From Adiantum capillus-veneris (taxonomy: Eukaryota; Streptophyta; Polypodiopsida; Polypodiales; Pteridaceae), in contig CM043960.1 in NCBI GenBank assembly GCA_014529385.2, positions 36,718,781 to 36,782,780 of the forward strand: a DNA stretch of 64,000 nucleotides, given 5' to 3'. Below, piece by piece: positions 60,032 to 64,000 of the stretch. Under the pieces are notes generated by a model, which saw only the letters and a list, made by a program, of their open reading frames with translations, did no database searches and had not been told where the DNA came from. Each line of letters opens with the position of its first letter. Position 1 is the first letter of the stretch. The position numbers and the translations under genes are program-made.

Positions 60032-62412
60032 TTTATAACTCAAAAGAAACAATTGTTCTCTCGAAGCATTTTGGAAGGGTGAATACATAGTATGTGAGGC
60101 TATGCTACACAGAACCTTTGCTGCTCAAAAGCAACCTTAGACCTAGATAGTTGCATTTATGTTTAATGGACTACGTTCCTCTGTGTTTGGCAATTGGCTT
60201 CCTTCTGAAATGTGATCTTCAGTCAAATATTTGGCTTCATACTTGGCTATATGCCACCCAACTTGTTGCAGATTGTAAAAAAGTCATTTGTCAATCATCT
60301 AGGCATCTCATAGCTGATTTGGTTAATAAACCTGGAAGGTTCACGTCAGAATATGGCTTTTCCAACTACATTACCTGATCTTGCTCCTCGAACAGCATGT
60401 ATTTTAGCACTAGAAAGTGTGGAAATGTTGGATGATCTGGTGGATGAAAATGGGCATTGTATTTTCATTCCATATTGGCAACATTGTTTTGATTTTGATA
60501 ATCATTACCACTCTTTTTAGTATCGAATCAGGGATTGGCTTCATTCCTGTCAATTCCTCCTTTGGATGCTCAATAAGGATTTACTAATTGCCACCTTTGT
60601 GAGGTTTCTTTCCTCAAATTTCAGTTAACCACATACATTGCAAGTCACAATCACATTCTTGGTTATCTGAGCATGCTGGCATATGCAACTGGTGATGCAA
60701 ATGTACACGCATTTGTTCCTATGGAGATACCTTGTTGGAATGGTTCCAATAGGTGTTGTACTTGCAAAACACTGAATTTCATAAGCATGATATCCATGCT
60801 GTCTACATGTAGAGGAGACTCAAATTTGCTTTGTTTATATCCTTCTTTTCAGACATGCCTTTTGCACATTTCCAGTTAGCCTTTGTGTCATGTTCCCTTT
60901 TGTTTGCTTTGGGTAGTGGTTCCGTTTGTTTTGTGTGCTGTGATACTCTTATATAGATGCGACCACCTTTTTCACCAAAGTGGATCCAATATTGTGATTT
61001 GTGGTCTTTTGTTCCTTCAGACTCCACAAGATGTTGGTCACTTCTTATAGATGTCTTTGCAACAATCGCTACACTTTTTGTACATCATTTGAGGTATCTC
61101 TCAATTATGCCTGAAGCTATTTTTGGACTGAACAATTATTCATTGCCTCAACCCACTTTTTCATGGTCTGAGTGCAGGATTTACTCAGCACATCATCTTC
61201 TTGTGGGTTTTTGCTCATCGTAAAGTCTCTCACAAACACTGCAAGTATTACAGAAAAAAAGTGGGGGTTGCAAAACCCTCATTACAAACCCTTTATTGGG
61301 TTCCTATTCGCAAGAGGATGTGTTGAAGCTTTTTTCAAGGCCCTTTGTGGCTACTTTGCAAATCAGCAACCAATCACTTAGTGGCAGCATGCAAATCGGC
61401 GACCAATCAAATTGATATCAGTCGTGTTCTCTCAAATTGGCATCTCCCTCCACACACCAGTGTCTGGAATACATGAGTAAGTGATAAATGAGGCAGGGCA
61501 GATTAAGCTGCAAGACAAGGAAATAATTCCGTTTACATTCCTATAAATCTTGGACAGATAAGATCTCTTCAGAGATCTAGCATTAGCAACCTACACTTAA
61601 TGTTACACCACCACATCTGCATATCTCGAATTCCCTTTACTAAGAGCTAAAAGCAGAGCTTGGAGAGATTACACTGAGTGGGCCGAGCAAAACTAGCCCA
61701 ACTAAACTGGAGAGGGTTAACATTCGTTGAAACACTTGCGTAAACCCCTGAAGATTACTTTTGCATTCAACCAGAACACGTGCATAACAGCACAAAGAAC
61801 GCCTCTTCCTCGGATCCCAATTGGGCCATTCGAAAAAAAAAGACTGCTTCAACATGCGACTGATACATCGCCTACATATGATACAATCGCTTTATCCCTC
61901 TTGAAACCTGCAACTCTGTTCTCTGGTCCTTTCAAATGCACAAACTTCAACTCAAGAATGATATTTGAAGTTTTTTGTAGTGTTCCTTCAAAGCAAAAGG
62001 TGCAATACAAGACAACCCACAAGGATCACAAATCAGAAACAGCTAAGATTTTTCAAAACAGATTACATGTCTTGACATTTTGAAATTGTGGCCATGTTGA
62101 AGCTTTCAATCTGTAGGGTCGTATTCTTTATGACTGGCCTTTCTTTTCCAATGCTTTCAATAGTTCTTCGGACACAATCCTCCATACAACCCACCAGTAG
62201 CTGGGAAAAAACTTGGGAGTCGGTATGAGGGAGCTGGTGTTGAGAACACAAAGGAATTTAGTAATAAAACAGTCTCAAGACATCATATGTTGTGTAGTAT
62301 TACAAGATTGGTGAGAGTCACTGGCTGGGCTCAAGCTAGCATTCCAGAGAGGGTAAGAATAGGGAATGTCGGTAGTACCACCATCAATCACAAAGCAGTT
62401 CTGAGAGTGAGG
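60032..62412. other. Unassigned sequence, 3' side of the HAD-like gene
   Basis: No element or gene recognised. It may include the 3' untranslated region of the minus-strand gene ending at 62413. A minus-strand frame at 62063-62251 looks weakly coding but has no known domain. Confidence 0.4.
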
Positions 62413-62920
62413 CTATGCTGCAATTGCAGAGACTAGTGTTGGTTTCAAACCCCAATTGATAACAGGCCATCCTCGCTTCTCAGCAAGAACTTGGAGCCGC
62501 GCATCGGGATTCACAGCATGTGGGTGGCCTACCTGTTTTTTAGTTAAAGAGAAAGTTCAAAGTAAGCTTGAAGTCAGCAGAGAACTATAATGCAAAGTAA
62601 AAGAAACTTACAATCTCGAGCATCGGTAAATCAGCCACACTGTCACCAAATGCTAGGCTGTCAGCTAGGGAAACCCCATGATTCTTTGCATAATCTCGAA
62701 CCCGCTCTGCCTTTTCTGCATTACTTGAAGCCATGCCTTTCAACTGCCCTGTGAACCTGTATATATAAAGAACAAAGAAATTAACAAGGACTCTATTTAT
62801 CTTGTTTTTGAGAAAAAAACCCAGTTTAAAAAGTGGCCTTCTAACTGTAAATAGCCTGAAATCCTTGAAAATAGCCTCACCTCCCATTTTCTTCGACCAG
62901 TTCTGCTGCATAAACAAAAT
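62413..62920 (-). CDS. HAD-IB family phosphatase-like protein, last three exons
   Basis: Exons on the minus strand: 62920-62881 (40 bases, acceptor TTTTCAG, donor GTGAGG), 62756-62612 (145 bases, acceptor ATACAG, donor GTAAGT) and 62532-62413 (acceptor AAACAG, stop TAG at 62415-62413). Joined they encode FVYAAELVEENGRFTGQLKG, a Lys-containing helix (SNAEKAERVRDYAKNHGV), then AFGDSVADLPMLEIVGHPHA and VNPDARLQVLAEKRGWPVIN, a short tail and stop. GDSxxDLPML with its paired acidic residues is motif IV of the haloacid dehalogenase superfamily, the Lys of the helix is motif III, and VGHP..VNPD...LA..RGWP is typical of the HAD-IB group related to phosphoserine phosphatase. Such enzymes remove phosphate through a Mg-bound aspartyl intermediate; the substrate cannot be told. 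The DxDxT start lies upstream and was not found, so the gene is incomplete in my reading. Confidence 0.82.
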
Positions 62921-63386
62921 CTGAAAACACGAAGCCCAAGAAGTCACAACTGAACTTGTGCAGCAGGCTGAAAATGTGCATAAAGATGATCAGCCAGAAC
63001 AAGCCCACATATATTCAGCACAGTTATATCCAAGGAAAAAGCATAAATGCATCTGAGCTTTAAAACATGTCACAAGACAGCAAGCTCTAAACAAGTGGTA
63101 AACTTCCATATGACTTCTTTCTGAGCTATCTGTTTTTTATTTCTCGGCATGCCATACCTTACAAGAAACTTGAAATCAGAGTAGACTCGCTTGGATACAA
63201 GCTTCGTGTTAAAACTGCTCAAGTTGGTGCAAATTGCGTGAGACACTAAGACAAAATCTGTGCAACTGCCAGATGCACTCAGCACGGTCTTTTGCACATC
63301 CAGAACTTAGAAACTTGTCGTACATAAGAACATCACACCTCAAGCACCAGAGAAAACTCTCGAAGAAGCAATCGGCAAACTCATTC
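62921..63386 (-). other. Upstream intron or missing exons of the HAD-like gene
   Basis: A minus-strand frame at about 63297-63160 ends at a good donor (TTCTT then GTAAGGT) and could be an exon, but its product (VLDVQKTVLSASGSCTDFVL) does not fit a known HAD segment. I therefore leave it uncalled. Confidence 0.3.
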
Positions 63387-64000
63387 ACCCGCTGAGATGG
63401 TGAGGAAGGCCATTGACAGGATGAGGACTGGAAGAGCATATGATCATGATGGTTTAGTGGCTGAGCACTTCATGCATGCCAGAGATCTACTAGCAGAGCT
63501 CCTAGAAGTTATGTTTAACCGTGCCATGTGTGAGGGCTTGCCTGATACTTGGAGCCTATCTACTATTGTACCTATCTTCCAGTCAGGAGACCCTATGGAA
63601 CCTGGGAATTATCGCACTATCATGATCGGACACACATTGACACGGTTGTACGCATCCATTCTTGAGCAGCAGCTGAGTAGATGGGCAGAGAGGGAAGGGA
63701 TACGCGCAGTCGGGCAGGCAGGATTCAGGAGAGGTTTTTCTACTCTTGACCATATCTTGACACTCAGAGCCATCATTGAGGAGGGCAAATCACATGGGAG
63801 ACGGATCTATTGCAGCTTTGTGGACTTCCCCAAAGCATTTGACACCGTACCCAGAGCTAGGTTGATGCGCAGATTACAAGAGATGGGAGTACCCACGGAG
63901 CTCATTTGGGGAGTCATGGCACTGTACAGGTCAGTAGTGGGGCATGTACGCACCTCAGAGGGCCTATCTACAGCGGTTCACTCCACTATTGGGGTGAAGC
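63387..64000 (+). pseudogene. LINE-A copy 8: reverse transcriptase, runs off the window
   Basis: Plus-strand frame from 63391: AEMVRKAIDRMRTGRAYDHD, GNYRTIMIGHTLTRLYASIL, FRRGFSTLDHILTLRAIIEE, CSFVDFPKAFDTVPRARLMR (Arg to Pro before KAFD compared with other copies), then STIGVK at the window edge. No stop is seen inside the window, so it may be open further. The endonuclease is absent: the copy starts abruptly beside the HAD-like gene, a 5'-truncated insertion. Confidence 0.9.

Noticed and set aside
62063-62251. Minus-strand frame with SQVFSQLLVGCMEDC
   Set aside because: It lies after the stop of the HAD-like gene, has no recognised domain and no clear splice sites; most likely untranslated sequence.

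Overview
This is nuclear DNA of a land plant made almost entirely of retrotransposons, with only two short pieces of ordinary intron-containing genes. The plant signs are Ty1/copia and chromodomain Ty3 elements of plant type (the copia element has a TGGTATCAGAGC primer site), gag-only LTR elements, a tRNA-headed SINE, and GT-AG introns of roughly 80 to 1,240 bases. I cannot name the species. The LINE-rich, heavily nested make-up and a flagellar-style gene fragment lean towards a fern or another seed-free or gymnosperm lineage, but this is inference.

Layout. 1-1590: 5' part of a LINE ('LINE-A') on the minus strand. 2740-17047: a copia gag remnant split by a gag-only Ty3-type element (2821-16979, 5-bp target duplication TTGGC), itself split by a complete minus-strand chromovirus (5945-14658, target duplication CCTAC). 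17145-21240: a second, rearranged, minus-strand copy of the gag-only family. 21241-32960: five more LINE-A copies or fragments plus LTR-like repeats, including the best-preserved LINE (26718-30905, an ORF2 of 1130 codons). 33841-35575: three or four exons of a cellular gene. 36181-38030: tandem repeat, SINE and an L1 C-terminal remnant. 38030-42290: a near full-length but broken LINE-A. 42295-42831: very long CT and GA microsatellites. 42832-58590: a three-level nest, in which a second LINE ('LINE-B') holds a copia element (46686-57378, target duplication CAATT), which holds another gag-only LTR element (49079-54910). 58599-60031: microsatellite, LINE tail and two SINE copies. 62413-62920: the last three exons of a HAD-family phosphatase-like gene. 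63387-64000: an eighth LINE-A copy running off the window.

How the parts relate. No autonomous element here looks fully functional. The chromovirus keeps one reading frame from gag to chromodomain broken only by five stops, each of which a C-to-T change can explain. The copia has a changed protease motif and has lost the front of its reverse transcriptase. The best LINE ORF2 has YADN instead of YADD and an early stop. Two gag-only LTR families carry no polymerase and would need enzymes from relatives. The LINEs share a conserved 3' hairpin followed by a TC-rich tail, and they repeatedly sit against TC/GA microsatellites. The SINE ends in poly(A), so a different, L1-like partner is more likely to have moved it.
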